Shown: piece by piece, positions 8,194 through 17,335 of the stretch | Numbering within the stretch: the first letter of the stretch is position 1 | Layout: every line of letters begins with the position of its first letter | Assembly (NCBI RefSeq): GCF_028532725.1 | Contig: NZ_JAQKGU010000006.1 | Location: forward strand, 124,001-188,000 | DNA: 64,000 nt | Reading direction: 5' to 3' | Source: Desulfovibrio sp. Fe33 | GTDB lineage: Bacteria; Desulfobacterota; Desulfovibrionia; Desulfovibrionales; Desulfovibrionaceae | The notes under the pieces: generated by a model | The model's database searches: none | Told to the model about the DNA's origin: nothing | What the model saw: the letters and a program-made list of their open reading frames with translations, nothing else | Made by a program: the position numbers and the translations under genes

Positions 8194-8733
8194 ATGTTCA
8201 AACGGTATGTCCTTCTGGACCGCGACGGGACCATCATCGTGGACAAGCACTATCTTCACGATCCCGATGAGGTGGAGCTTCTGCCTCAGGCCGCCGAGGG
8301 CCTCAAGCGGATGCAGGGCATGGGCTTCGGCCTGGCCGTGTTGACCAATCAGAGCGGTATCGGGCGTGGCTATTACGATAAGGATTCGGTTCTCGCCTGC
8401 AATCAGCGCATGATTGAACTCCTGGCGGCCCAAGGCGTGATGATCGACGGCGTGTTCTTTTGCCCGCACGAGCCCAAGGCGGGTTGCGATTGCCGCAAGC
8501 CCAAGCCCGGCCTTATGCAACGCGCCGCCACCGAACTCGATTTCGACCCCTCGCAGGCGTTCATGATCGGCGACAAATCCGCCGACATCGGCCTGGGCCG
8601 GAAAACCGGCGCAACCACCATCCTCGTGCGAACCGGAAAAGGCGCACAGCAGGAAGCCAAATGCGGCCACCGCGCGGACCATGTCTGCGACGACCTTTTC
8701 GCCGCCGCATTGTTCATCGAAAGCTGTCTGTAG
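8194..8733 (+). CDS. gmhB: D-glycero-D-manno-heptose-1,7-bisphosphate phosphatase GmhB (HAD family)
   Basis: This 179-residue HAD phosphatase removes the 7-phosphate in ADP-heptose synthesis for lipopolysaccharide. It has the nucleophile motif LLDRDGTII, LTNQSGIGRG, the zinc site CPHEPKAGCDCRKPKPG and the acidic motif MIGDKSADIG. The ATG at 8194 has CGAGG five bases upstream; a GTG at 8188 overlapping the pdxA stop is the alternative. It is translationally close-coupled to pdxA. Confidence 0.92.
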   Translation: MFKRYVLLDRDGTIIVDKHYLHDPDEVELLPQAAEGLKRMQGMGFGLAVLTNQSGIGRGYYDKDSVLACNQRMIELLAAQGVMIDGVFFCPHEPKAGCDCRKPKPGLMQRAATELDFDPSQAFMIGDKSADIGLGRKTGATTILVRTGKGAQQEAKCGHRADHVCDDLFAAALFIESCL

Positions 8734-8743
8734 GACGGATGAT

Positions 8744-8860
8744 GCCTCCGGCGGCCGGGGGAAGGGAGGGAAAAACCCTTTGAAAAGGGTTATTTCCCTC
8801 CCTTCCCCCAGACCCCCATCCCACCCTTTTCCCAAACTTTTTGTCGCCGCTTCGCGGGGG
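8744..8860 (+). repeat. Palindromic intergenic element, copy 1
   Basis: The element runs from GCCTCCGGCGGCCGGGG through a near-perfect ~25-bp hairpin (8757-8809) to AACTTTTTGTCGCCGCTTCG. A diverged inverted copy lies at 9043-9141. The hairpin, directly after gmhB, probably also ends that transcript. It looks like a dispersed REP-like intergenic element. Confidence 0.75.
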
Positions 8861-9042
8861 CGGCAAATGATTCGCTTTTTCCCCAACGTATTTTTCTAGC
8901 TTGATAGTTGCCTCGAGAGGAAGCTCTTCTCTAGGTCGATCTGCATCCGCGCGGGCAAAGGTTGGCGGAGAAATAAGCCTCTTCGCAAAACAACTTTCAA
9001 GTTTGATTGGCTCTTTGCAAGAAAAGGGAACCAATTGTCGAC
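8861..9042. other. Spacer between the two inverted elements
   Basis: This 182-base stretch has no open frame with coding character and no recognised promoter or RNA. Its two ends show weak inverted similarity to each other, continuing the symmetry of the flanking elements. Confidence 0.5.
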
Positions 9043-9141
9043 GCCCCGCGAAGCGGCGACAAAAAGTTTGGGAGAGTCCAGAGAACCTTTTTCAAAAGGT
9101 TCTCTGGCGGGGTCCGGGGCGGCGCCCCGGCTGCCGGAGGC
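9043..9141 (-). repeat. Palindromic intergenic element, copy 2 (inverted)
   Basis: Read on the minus strand it has the same order as copy 1: GCCTCCGGCAGCCGGGG, a GACCCC segment, a hairpin, then AACTTTTTGTCGCCGCTTCG. The internal stem CCAGAGAACCTTTT/AAAAGGTTCTCTGG (9078-9107) is a perfect 14 bp but differs in sequence from the copy 1 stem, so base pairing rather than sequence is conserved. It lies just after the 9153-10079 gene and may terminate it. Confidence 0.75.
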
Positions 9142-9152
9142 TCCCCATCCGT

Positions 9153-10079
9153 CTACAGTTCGTCGATTTTGAGCGGGCTTCCTTTGTCGGGTGTGGCTCT
9201 GAGCGTGAGGGCGTCTTTCGGGCAGGAGAGGGTGCAGACGCCGCAGCCCATGCAGCGGTCTTCGCGGATGAACGCGCCGTTCTTGTCGAAGCCGATGGCC
9301 TTGAACTGGCATTTCTGGGCGCAGGTGCCGCATTTGGTGCAGAGCTCCCGGTTGACTTCGGCGAGATAGCCGGACGAGCAGAGCATGGGGATGCCGTGGG
9401 CGTGCGCCTTCATGGCTCCGCAGCAGCAGGAGCAGCAGTTGCAGATGGCGTAGAAGCGTCCGAGGGCGGCGTCCTTGAAGAAGGCGTGGGAGACATGCCC
9501 GCGCGCCTGTTCAGCCTTGACTACGGACACGGCCTCATCGGCGGTGATGATCCGGCATTTGTCGGGATGGTGATCGAGGATGAAGGAGGCGAAAGGGTCT
9601 CCGATTATCAGGCAGACGTCGGTGGGCGTGCACGGGTTTTTCATTCCGGCTCGGCAGGGGCATTCGAGGCGGACGATTTTTTCCGGGTGATTCAGGATGA
9701 GATTGCGGGCCCTGGTATAGGGCAGAACGGTTTCGGGCAGGACGGTATTTACCGGGCGGTTCAGGCGGATGAGCTTGGTGGCCTCCGCCAGGGGCAGGGG
9801 CTTGCCGTGGTAGGCGTCGCTCCAGGTTGATTTTGTCTGGTTCGGGTCGCCCGAGCGGTGGGCGTCGGTTTCGGTGAAGGGGTGAACGCGGTCGATGATG
9901 AAGACGAGCGGCACCCACAACCAGCGCCACCACGGGTTCTTGTCGCCGGCCAGGCCTATGTAGTGGTATGGCCACCGGGCGTAGACATAGCCGTGGATGA
10001 AGTCGAACAGGGACATGCCCTGCTTGCGGCACGCGCGGTAGTAATCTCTGGTCGATCGCTTGATGAAGGGTATTTGCAT
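9153..10079 (-). CDS. Cys-rich 4Fe-4S dicluster protein of unknown role
   Basis: This 308-residue protein ends in two ferredoxin-type cluster motifs, CTKCGTCAQKC and CMGCGVCTLSCP. Before them are a compact cysteine group, CNCCSCCCG, and LECPCRAGMKNPC. A hydrophobic stretch near residues 45-65 (WWRWLWVPLVFIID) may touch the membrane. It probably transfers electrons, but the partner is not visible. The gene stands alone, divergent from the DUF202 gene, and has a weak ribosome-binding site. I do not recognise a named family. Confidence 0.85.
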   Translation of the reverse strand: MQIPFIKRSTRDYYRACRKQGMSLFDFIHGYVYARWPYHYIGLAGDKNPWWRWLWVPLVFIIDRVHPFTETDAHRSGDPNQTKSTWSDAYHGKPLPLAEATKLIRLNRPVNTVLPETVLPYTRARNLILNHPEKIVRLECPCRAGMKNPCTPTDVCLIIGDPFASFILDHHPDKCRIITADEAVSVVKAEQARGHVSHAFFKDAALGRFYAICNCCSCCCGAMKAHAHGIPMLCSSGYLAEVNRELCTKCGTCAQKCQFKAIGFDKNGAFIREDRCMGCGVCTLSCPKDALTLRATPDKGSPLKIDEL

Positions 10080-10202
10080 TGCCGTTTTTTGCCCTGTATA
10101 TGTTCAACAAGTCTGATGATAGTACCTTTTGGGATGGCAAAGTCAACATTGCGGCATAACGGCCTGGAGGGATTCCGGCCGATCGAGACCGGAGGTAGGC
10201 TG

Positions 10203-10595
10203 ATGAGCGAAAGGAATGGCGAAGGCGAGGGCGTCCGATTGGCCCGCGAGCGTAACGCGCTGGCCGTGGACCGCACACGGCTGGCGAACCGGCGGACGTT
10301 CCTGGCCTGGTGCCGGACATCGCTGGCTTTTATGACTTTCGGGTTTCTGCTCGAGAAAGTGGACGCCTTCCTGGCTTTTCAGAAGTCCGATGTGAGCGCC
10401 GGGGCGCTTGCCGAATTGGGGTGGCTTGGCAAGTTCGCCTTTGTGGGCGGGCCCGTGCTGATGATTTTCGCTGCCTGGCGGTTTTATCGGCTTGAGAAGG
10501 AATTGGGCTTGGACAAGGGAGATCTCTGCGTAATCCCCGAGCTGATCCTTTTTAGCGTGATAATGGCCAGCGCCGTCATTTATCTTTTCTTGTAG
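10203..10595 (+). CDS. DUF202/YidH-type small membrane protein
   Basis: This 130-residue protein has the DUF202 start ERNALAVDRTRLANRRTFLAW followed by hydrophobic segments (TSLAFMTFGFLLEKV, FAFVGGPVLMIFAAW, LILFSVIMASAVIYLFL). Function of the family is unknown. GGAGG sits eight bases before the ATG. It is convergent with wtpC. Confidence 0.85.
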   Translation: MSERNGEGEGVRLARERNALAVDRTRLANRRTFLAWCRTSLAFMTFGFLLEKVDAFLAFQKSDVSAGALAELGWLGKFAFVGGPVLMIFAAWRFYRLEKELGLDKGDLCVIPELILFSVIMASAVIYLFL

Positions 10596-10668
10596 CCGCC
10601 GTTCCGGTCCGGCTCGTTTAGGTATGCTCGGGCCGGGGCGTGTTCCGTAATATGGCCGTAATGCGAGG

Positions 10669-11721
10669 TCAGCCGTTGTCCGGCATGTGGTGTAGGTGTT
10701 CTCCGGCGAAGCCGACGATCACTGTCGAGCCGCAGTCCAGGCCCCGGTTGAGCACCATGTGGCGGTCCACCAGGGCGGTCATGCTCTGATCGCCGCAGCG
10801 GATGACGGCGGTCCAGGTGAATCCCTCCCGCTCCACCCGTTCTACTGTCCCGCGCAGGACCTGCCAGTCCCGCGGGAAATCCTCCACGCTTCCGACAAAG
10901 GCGTCTTCGGGCCGAAGGGCCGCGAAGCCCGCAGCTCGCGCGGGCAGTTCGGGCAACCCTTCGAAGGAGTGCCCCGCGAAGGTGCAGCAGTTTTTGTCGT
11001 AGCGGGCCGGGAATACGTTGGTCATGCCGACGAAGGCGGCGGTGAAAGGCGTGGCCGGACGCCGGAATATGTTGGCTACCGTGTCCTGCTGGTGCAGCCT
11101 GCCGTCCTTGATGACCGCTCCCCGCTCGGCCAGGATCATGGCGTCCGCAAAGTCGTGCGTGACCATCAGGAAGGTCGTGCGCGTGGTCTCATGCACATTT
11201 TTCAGGGTTCGCCGCAGCTCCCCCCGAAACTGAGGGTCCAGGGAGGAGAGGGGCTCGTCCAGCAGGACCACATCCGGGCGGCACGCCAGGGCGCGGGCCA
11301 GGGCGGTGCGTTGCTTTTCGCCTCCGGAGAGGTTGTCCGGGCGTCGGTTTTCGAGTTTCGAGAGGCCCAGTTCGTCGAGCAGGGCTCGGGCCTCGCGTTT
11401 CCCTTCATCCCGCTTTATTCCGTGGTATCGTTGTCCATACATGACGTTTTGCAGCACGGTCAGGTGCGGGAACAGGGCGTGGTCCTGGTAGACCAGGCTG
11501 ACCTTGCGCTCTTCCGGGGGCAGGTCGGTCACGTCGCGGCCGTCGACGAGCACCGAGCCGCCGTTCAGCCGGGTCAGCCCGGCCACGGTCTCGAGAACCA
11601 GGGTTTTGCCCGACCCTGTGGAGCCCATGAGGGCGAAGAATTCCCCGGGGCGGACGTGCAGGGAAACTCGATCCAGGGTGAACCCCGGCAGGTTGATGGT
11701 CAGGTCGGTCAGTCGGATCAC
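10669..11721 (-). CDS. wtpC: Tungstate/molybdate ABC transporter ATP-binding protein
   Basis: This 350-residue ATPase powers oxyanion uptake. It has Walker A GSTGSGKT, a Q-loop YQDHALFP, the ABC signature LSGGEKQR, Walker B VVLLDEP and the H-loop VTHD. The C-terminal ~100 residues resemble the oxyanion-sensing TOBE region. The GTG start at 11721 overlaps the permease stop (GTGA), indicating translational coupling. Neighbouring genes encode the permease and a WtpA-type binding protein, so tungstate is the most likely substrate (inference from binding protein type). Confidence 0.88.
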   Translation of the reverse strand: MIRLTDLTINLPGFTLDRVSLHVRPGEFFALMGSTGSGKTLVLETVAGLTRLNGGSVLVDGRDVTDLPPEERKVSLVYQDHALFPHLTVLQNVMYGQRYHGIKRDEGKREARALLDELGLSKLENRRPDNLSGGEKQRTALARALACRPDVVLLDEPLSSLDPQFRGELRRTLKNVHETTRTTFLMVTHDFADAMILAERGAVIKDGRLHQQDTVANIFRRPATPFTAAFVGMTNVFPARYDKNCCTFAGHSFEGLPELPARAAGFAALRPEDAFVGSVEDFPRDWQVLRGTVERVEREGFTWTAVIRCGDQSMTALVDRHMVLNRGLDCGSTVIVGFAGEHLHHMPDNG

Positions 11722-12545
11722 GAGGGCTTTCCTTTGGGCAGGGACAGGGACCGGAGCAAGAGGAAGAAGAGCATACTGACGAGGATGAGGATTACGGCCA
11801 CGGGCTGGGAATACTTGAGTCCGTAGGCCGTGAATCGCTCGTACATGAGCACCGGCGCGACCATGGGGTGGTAGGCCACGATGATGATGGCCCCGAATTC
11901 GGACAGGGCGCGGGCCATGCACATAATCATGCCGACCAGCATGTAACGCCAGCACAGCGGCAGGGTGATGCGGAAGAATGTGGCTGCGGACCCGGCTCCC
12001 AGGGAGCGCGAAACGTTCTCGAGCCGCCGGGGAATGGATTCGATGCCCGATTTGGCCGCGTTCACGTAGAAGGGGACGCCCACAAACACGAGTACGGCCA
12101 CGATGCCCGTGGTCGACCCCATGATTTCCACGCCCATGGATTGCAGCAGGCTCCCGAAGGCGGTGTTTGGACTGGTCAGCCCGAGCAGGGCGATGCCCAC
12201 CACCGGGTGGGGGATCATGATCGGCAGGTCCACCAGGCTTTCGACAACTTTCTTGCCGGGGAATTCGTTCCGCGCCAGCAGATACGCGAGGGGCGTGCCG
12301 AAAACGAAGGCGATGCCTGCGGCGGCCGCCGAGGTGGACATGGACAGCCAGACCGAGGCCAGGACCTCGGGATCGCCCAGGGTGTCGATGAAGACTTCCC
12401 AGGTCGGCCCGGTCAGGGTGGAGGCCATGGGGATGCCGATGAACAGCAGCACCAGCGCGGCCGAGGCGAGCATCCAGCCCTGGAATATGCGGCCGGGGAG
12501 GGGCCGCAAGAAGCCGCGCCCTCCCCGTGTAGTCGTTTCTGTCAT
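11718..12545 (-). CDS. wtpB: Tungstate/molybdate ABC transporter permease
   Basis: This 275-residue inner-membrane permease has about six hydrophobic helices and the EAA-type loop ENVSRSLGAGSAATFFRITL typical of the ModB/WtpB group. It also has PLAYLLARNEFPGKKVVESLVDLP near the second helix pair. It starts 3 bases after the wtpA stop and overlaps wtpC by four bases. Confidence 0.9.
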   Translation of the reverse strand: MTETTTRGGRGFLRPLPGRIFQGWMLASAALVLLFIGIPMASTLTGPTWEVFIDTLGDPEVLASVWLSMSTSAAAAGIAFVFGTPLAYLLARNEFPGKKVVESLVDLPIMIPHPVVGIALLGLTSPNTAFGSLLQSMGVEIMGSTTGIVAVLVFVGVPFYVNAAKSGIESIPRRLENVSRSLGAGSAATFFRITLPLCWRYMLVGMIMCMARALSEFGAIIIVAYHPMVAPVLMYERFTAYGLKYSQPVAVILILVSMLFFLLLRSLSLPKGKPS

Positions 12546-12548
12546 TGC

Positions 12549-13529
12549 TTATTCGGAGACGGTGGCCAGGGGCTTGAGGGCCTCGGGCAGCTTCGCCATG
12601 CCGTCGGCGTTGGTGCGCACCGGCACGAACGGCGGCTGGCCCATGTCCTTCAGAATCTTCAGCCCGCCCTCGGGGGCGAACAGGAAGGCCAGGAAGGCGT
12701 CGGCGGCTTCCGGGTTGGGAGCCTTGTCGATCCGGGTGATGCCGTAGGTGATGGATTTGCCCACGCGTTCGATGAAGGTGCCGGGTTCCTTGCCGGTAAC
12801 CTTGACCTTGGCCGAGGCATAGTAGGCGTTCATGTCGAAATCGCCGAGGTTCAGGTGCTTGTCCAGGGTGACGTACTTGAGATTGTGCTGCACGGCCACG
12901 GACAGGTATTCCCAGGCGTAGTCCATATGCCCGGACTGGAGCAGGGAGATGAGCTCGACGGACTTCGGCCGGACGTTCTTCTCGGGGCGGTTGGCCAGGA
13001 ACTGTTCGTAGAGACCCGCCCTGTCATAGAATTTTTCGGCGAGTTGCAGGACCATCAGGGAGCGGTAGCCGCAGGGGTCCAGGTTGGGATCGGAGTGGCC
13101 CCAGACCACGCCGTCGCGCAGGAGAATGTCGGCCCATTTGTCGCCGTTGATTTCATCCGCGAACTTGGACTTGTCGGTGTAGCAAAGCACCATCTGGTTG
13201 GAGGCGAAGCGGACGTTCCAGGAGGAAAATTTGGGGATCAGGTTCTTGTCGATGACCACGTAGTCGGCGGAAGCCATGATGTCGGCGGGCTTGCCCACTT
13301 CGGAGATCAGGCGCGCCATTTTCGTGGAGCCGCCCGCTTCGCGCAGGACGTCCACCTTGGGGTACTTGGCTTCGAATTGTTTTTCGATGGCCGCGAACGG
13401 GACGGACAGGCTGCCTGCATGGAAGATGATGAGTTTGCCGGAAGGCTCGGCCTGTGCGGCGCCCGGAGCCAGCAGCAGGACCAAGGTCATGGCCACGGCG
13501 GCCATGAATGCGGGAATACGGTGTGACAT
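12549..13529 (-). CDS. wtpA: Tungstate-binding periplasmic protein, WtpA type
   Basis: This 326-residue binding protein has a signal peptide (residues ~1-27, ending AQA). It is followed by [38 protein letters not shown] and LDPCGYRS, features of the WtpA/ModA cluster that prefers tungstate and molybdate with octahedral coordination. The ATG at 13529 has AAGGAG seven bases away; a GTG two codons upstream is too close to it. First gene of the operon. Confidence 0.9.
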   Translation of the reverse strand: MSHRIPAFMAAVAMTLVLLLAPGAAQAEPSGKLIIFHAGSLSVPFAAIEKQFEAKYPKVDVLREAGGSTKMARLISEVGKPADIMASADYVVIDKNLIPKFSSWNVRFASNQMVLCYTDKSKFADEINGDKWADILLRDGVVWGHSDPNLDPCGYRSLMVLQLAEKFYDRAGLYEQFLANRPEKNVRPKSVELISLLQSGHMDYAWEYLSVAVQHNLKYVTLDKHLNLGDFDMNAYYASAKVKVTGKEPGTFIERVGKSITYGITRIDKAPNPEAADAFLAFLFAPEGGLKILKDMGQPPFVPVRTNADGMAKLPEALKPLATVSE

Positions 13530-13576
13530 TTCCACTCTCCTTGAAAGATTGAAAAACAGTCGGTTGTGAAATTGCC

Positions 13577-13603
13577 GACATTATGCTCTCGTATGAATAA
13601 TGT
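13577..13603. promoter_or_regulatory. Inverted repeat in the wtpA upstream region
   Basis: GACATTAT (13577-13584) faces ATAATGT (13597-13603) across 12 bases, about 50 bases before the wtpA start. It is placed like an operator, perhaps for a molybdate/tungstate-responsive regulator (inference). Confidence 0.45.
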
Positions 13604-13671
13604 GTCAATTGTTCAGTTAAAACATCCTTTTAAGGTGCGCTTTCGAGCTAATCAATCCCAGATTTCGACAC

Positions 13672-13703
13672 AAAAAAAGGCTGCGTCGAAACGCAGCCTT
13701 TCC
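13672..13703 (-). terminator. Terminator after typA
   Basis: AAAGGCTGCGT pairs with ACGCAGCCTTT around a short loop, with seven T on the minus strand. It ends the typA transcript. Confidence 0.85.
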
Positions 13704-13722
13704 TATTGGCATTATGTTATTT

Positions 13723-15570
13723 TTAGCCGTTTTCCTTGACCTTTTTCTTCTTGCCTTCCTCGCGATGCCGCACCAGTGCCGAGAGCTCGCTTTTGCGCAG
13801 CCGGATGGACAAGGGCGTGACCTCGACCTCTTCGTCGTCCTTGATGAAGTTCAGGGCGTACTCGAGGGTCATGGGCTTGACCGGGGTGAGAATGACGGCT
13901 TCGTCCTTGCCCGAGGCGCGCATGTTGGTCAGCTTCTTTTCCTTGGCCGGGTTGACGTTGATGTCGTTCTCCCGGTTGTGCTCGCCGATAATCATGCCCT
14001 CGTAGACCGGGTCGCCGGGGACCACGAAGATGCGGCCGCGCGGCTCAAGGTTGAACAGGCCGTAGGCCACGGCCTTGCCGGAGCGGTCGGCCACCAGGGA
14101 GCCGGTGAACCGGGAAGTGACCTCGCCCCGGTATTCGCCGTACCCTTCAAGGTAGGAGTTCATGATTCCGGTGCCCTTGGTGTCGGTCAGGAATTCGTCG
14201 CGGTAGCCGATGAGCGAACGGGCCGGGACGGAGAATTCCAGGCGGACGCGGCCGGTGCCGTTGTTGACCATGTTGGTCATGCGGCCCTTCCGGATTTGAA
14301 TTTTCTCGGTGACGATGCCCATGAAGTTCTCGTCGCAGTCCACGTAGAGGTGCTCGATGGGCTCCAGCTTCCGGCCGTCTTCGTACTTGAAGATGACCTC
14401 GGGGCGGCCGACGGAGAGCTCGAATCCCTCGCGGCGCATCTGTTCCACCAGAATGGCCATCTGAAATTCGCCGCGTCCCTTGACCAGGTAGGCGTCGCGT
14501 CCGTCGGTGTCCTCGACCTGGATGGCCACGTTCAGGAGGGTCTCCTTGTGCAGCCGCTCGCGAATCTTGTTGGTCTGGACGAGCTTGCCCTCCTGGCCTG
14601 CCAGGGGAGAAGTGTTGATGCCGAAGCGCATGGCCACGGTGGGCTCGTCGACGGTGATGCGGGGCAGGGCCTTGGGGTCTTCCTTGGTGCAGATGGTGTC
14701 GCCGATATGCACGTCCTCGATGCCCGCCACAACGACGATGTCGCCGGGTTCGCAGGTCTCGGTGGGGACGACCTGGAGACCATCGTAGGTCTGGAGCTTG
14801 GTCACCTTGAGCGGAACGGTGCGGCCGCCGTCGGCGATGCAGAGGAGCTGGTCGTTGGACTTGGCCTGGCCGTGATGGACCTTGCCGATGGCCAGGCGTC
14901 CCAGATAGTCGGAGTAGGACAGATCGGAGACGAGCATCTGGAAGGGTTCATTGGGGTCGTGCCGAGGACCGGGCACGTGATCCACGATCATGTCGAGGAG
15001 GATGTGCAGGTTCTCGCCGCGTTCGTCCGGAGACGTCATGGCGATGCCGTCGCGGCCGATGGCGTAGAGCAGGGGGAAGTCGAGCTGCTCCTCGCTGGCG
15101 TCGAGGTCGATGAACAGATCGTAAATTTCGTTGAGGACTTCGTCCGGACGCGCGTCCTGGCGGTCGACCTTGTTGATGACAACCATCAGGGTGAGTTTCT
15201 GTTCCAGGGCCTTTTTGAGCACGAAGCGGGTCTGGGGCAGCGGGCCTTCCGAAGCGTCGACCAGGAGGATGGCACCGTCGGCCATGGACAGGGAGCGTTC
15301 CACCTCACCGCCGAAGTCGGCGTGGCCGGGGGTGTCGATGATGTTGATCTTGGTGTTTTTCCAGGAGACGGAGCAGTTCTTGGCGGCGATGGTGATGCCG
15401 CGTTCCCGCTCCAGGTCCATGGAGTCCATGATGCGGTCGTTGACGTCCTGGCCCTCGCGGAAGAGCCCGGATTGCTTGAACATGGCGTCCACCAGCGTGG
15501 TCTTGCCGTGATCGACGTGGGCTATGATGGCGATATTGCGAAGTCCGTTGTTGTTTATTTTGTTGCTCAT
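13723..15570 (-). CDS. typA: Translational GTPase TypA/BipA
   Basis: This 615-residue ribosome-associated GTPase supports growth under stress and low temperature. It has G1 AHVDHGKTT, the G2 region RERGITIAAK, G3 DTPGHADFGGEV and G4 VINKVDRQDARP, then domains related to EF-G and the TypA-specific C-terminus. The ATG at 15570 follows TTGGAGAGACC. An in-frame extension to 15810 is not like the family. Confidence 0.96.
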   Translation of the reverse strand: MSNKINNNGLRNIAIIAHVDHGKTTLVDAMFKQSGLFREGQDVNDRIMDSMDLERERGITIAAKNCSVSWKNTKINIIDTPGHADFGGEVERSLSMADGAILLVDASEGPLPQTRFVLKKALEQKLTLMVVINKVDRQDARPDEVLNEIYDLFIDLDASEEQLDFPLLYAIGRDGIAMTSPDERGENLHILLDMIVDHVPGPRHDPNEPFQMLVSDLSYSDYLGRLAIGKVHHGQAKSNDQLLCIADGGRTVPLKVTKLQTYDGLQVVPTETCEPGDIVVVAGIEDVHIGDTICTKEDPKALPRITVDEPTVAMRFGINTSPLAGQEGKLVQTNKIRERLHKETLLNVAIQVEDTDGRDAYLVKGRGEFQMAILVEQMRREGFELSVGRPEVIFKYEDGRKLEPIEHLYVDCDENFMGIVTEKIQIRKGRMTNMVNNGTGRVRLEFSVPARSLIGYRDEFLTDTKGTGIMNSYLEGYGEYRGEVTSRFTGSLVADRSGKAVAYGLFNLEPRGRIFVVPGDPVYEGMIIGEHNRENDINVNPAKEKKLTNMRASGKDEAVILTPVKPMTLEYALNFIKDDEEVEVTPLSIRLRKSELSALVRHREEGKKKKVKENG

Positions 15571-15925
15571 GGTCTCTCCAATAATATGTAATAGGCGCAA
15601 ATGCGCAGGGAAGCGGTTAACCGAAAGCTGTTCGGCTGGCAAGTGGAGATTTGGCGTCGGTCCGAGAAAGTCTGTTGAAATCCGGCCTAGTTTGTATAGA
15701 GTAAGTCGCAAGCATCGTTCAGCTTGTGCCGCAGGATTTCCCTCCGGCGAAGAATTGGGACGGCTTTTTTTTGCTTTGGTTGCCGCTGTCAGCATGAGCT
15801 TTGCGGCCATTCCGGCCCGCCGTGCGCCCTTCGGGTGTTATTCCGGCGGGAAGGGGACCGTCATGCAAACCGGCCCTGACGCGGGGCGACGGCCCGCGCG
15901 ACGTCATCAATAACGGAGATTCCTC
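15571..15925. other. Intergenic region between typA and aspA
   Basis: These 355 bases separate divergent typA and aspA. I see a short palindrome GCGCAAATGCGC near 15596-15607 and a run of T at 15767-15774, but no promoter, RNA or reading frame I can support. Confidence 0.5.
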
Positions 15926-17335
15926 ATGACCCAATTGCGACTGGAACACGACAGCCTCGGCGAAGTGGCCGTTCCGGCGGACGCCTATTACGGCGTCCAG
16001 ACCCGGCGGGCGCTGGACAACTTCCATATCTCCGGGATTCCCATGTCCCATTACCCCCGCCTCATCAACGCCCTGGCCTACGTCAAGATGGCCGCTGCCG
16101 AGGCGAACGCTTCTCTGGGGCTTCTGGACGAGGACAAGAGCCGGGCCATCGCCCGGGCCTGCGAGGAGATCCTGGACGGCAGGCTGCACGAACAGTTCGT
16201 GGTGGACGTGGTGCAGGGCGGGGCCGGAACCTCGGCCAACATGAACGCCAACGAGGTCGTCTGCAACCGCGCTTTGGAGATCCTGGGACACGCCAAGGGC
16301 GAATATGAGCACCTCCATCCGCTGAACCATGTGAACATGTCCCAGTCCACCAACGACGTATATCCGTCGGCCCTGAACATCGCCCTGATTCTGGACATCC
16401 GCGAGTTGATCGAGGCCATGGACTACCTGCGCAAGGCGTTCAAACGCAAGGGCGGGGAGTTCGCGGACGTCCTCAAGATGGGCCGTACCCAGCTCCAGGA
16501 CGCCGTGCCCATGACCCTGGGGCAGGAGTTTTCGGCCTGGTCGGTCATGATCGGCGAGGACATGCAGCGGATGGACGAGGCCCAGGCCCTGGTCCACGAG
16601 ATCAATATGGGGGCCACGGCCATCGGCACCGGGCTCAACTCCCATCCGGACTATGCCCGCACGGTCACGGAAAAGCTCGTCCAGCACACCACGCTGCAAC
16701 TTGTTTCCTCCCCCGATCTGGTGGAGGCGACCCAGGACACCGGCGTTTACGTCCAACTGTCGGGCGTGCTCAAACGCGCCGCCGTAAAGCTGTCCAAGAT
16801 CTGCAACGACCTGCGCCTGCTCTCCAGCGGTCCGCGCTGCGGCCTGAACGAGATCAACCTGCCGCCCATGCAGCCCGGTTCCTCCATCATGCCGGGCAAG
16901 GTCAATCCGGTCATTCCCGAGGTGGTCAACCAGGTGGCCTTTACGGTTATCGGGCACGACATGACCGTGACCATGGCCTGCGAGGCCGGGCAGCTCGAAC
17001 TCAACGTCATGGAGCCGGTCATAGGCTTTTCCCTGTTCCAGTCCATCAATATGCTCCGCCGCGCCTGCCTGACCCTCGCCGACAAGTGTGTCTCGGGCAT
17101 CACGGCCAATCGGGAGCGCTGCCGAGAGATGGTCGAGCACTCCATCGGCCTGGTCACGGCGCTGAATCCTTTCATCGGCTACGAAAAGTCCGCCGAGATC
17201 GCCAAGGAGGCCATGCGGACGGGCGGTTCCGTGTATGAGATCGTGTTGGAAAAGGGATACCTCAGCCGCGAGGAGCTGGACGACATTCTCAAACCCGAGA
17301 ACATGGTCAAGCCGCGTTACGTGCATCGTTCCTGA
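15926..17335 (+). CDS. aspA: Aspartate ammonia-lyase
   Basis: This 469-residue enzyme converts aspartate to fumarate and ammonia. The fumarase/aspartase signature GSSIMPGKVNPVIPEVVNQV has the aspartase-type VIPEVVNQV rather than the fumarase TQCE sequence. GGAGTSANMNANEV and NMSQSTNDVYPSALN are also present. A CGGAGATTCCTC ribosome-binding region precedes the ATG. In a sulfate reducer it can feed fumarate into respiration or biosynthesis. Confidence 0.93.
   Translation: MTQLRLEHDSLGEVAVPADAYYGVQTRRALDNFHISGIPMSHYPRLINALAYVKMAAAEANASLGLLDEDKSRAIARACEEILDGRLHEQFVVDVVQGGAGTSANMNANEVVCNRALEILGHAKGEYEHLHPLNHVNMSQSTNDVYPSALNIALILDIRELIEAMDYLRKAFKRKGGEFADVLKMGRTQLQDAVPMTLGQEFSAWSVMIGEDMQRMDEAQALVHEINMGATAIGTGLNSHPDYARTVTEKLVQHTTLQLVSSPDLVEATQDTGVYVQLSGVLKRAAVKLSKICNDLRLLSSGPRCGLNEINLPPMQPGSSIMPGKVNPVIPEVVNQVAFTVIGHDMTVTMACEAGQLELNVMEPVIGFSLFQSINMLRRACLTLADKCVSGITANRERCREMVEHSIGLVTALNPFIGYEKSAEIAKEAMRTGGSVYEIVLEKGYLSREELDDILKPENMVKPRYVHRS

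Noticed and set aside
8714-9034. Frames through the two inverted intergenic elements
   Set aside because: They consist of translated palindromes and have no start signals.
15719-17326. 535-residue minus-strand frame over aspA
   Set aside because: aspA on the plus strand is unmistakable; this is its shadow.
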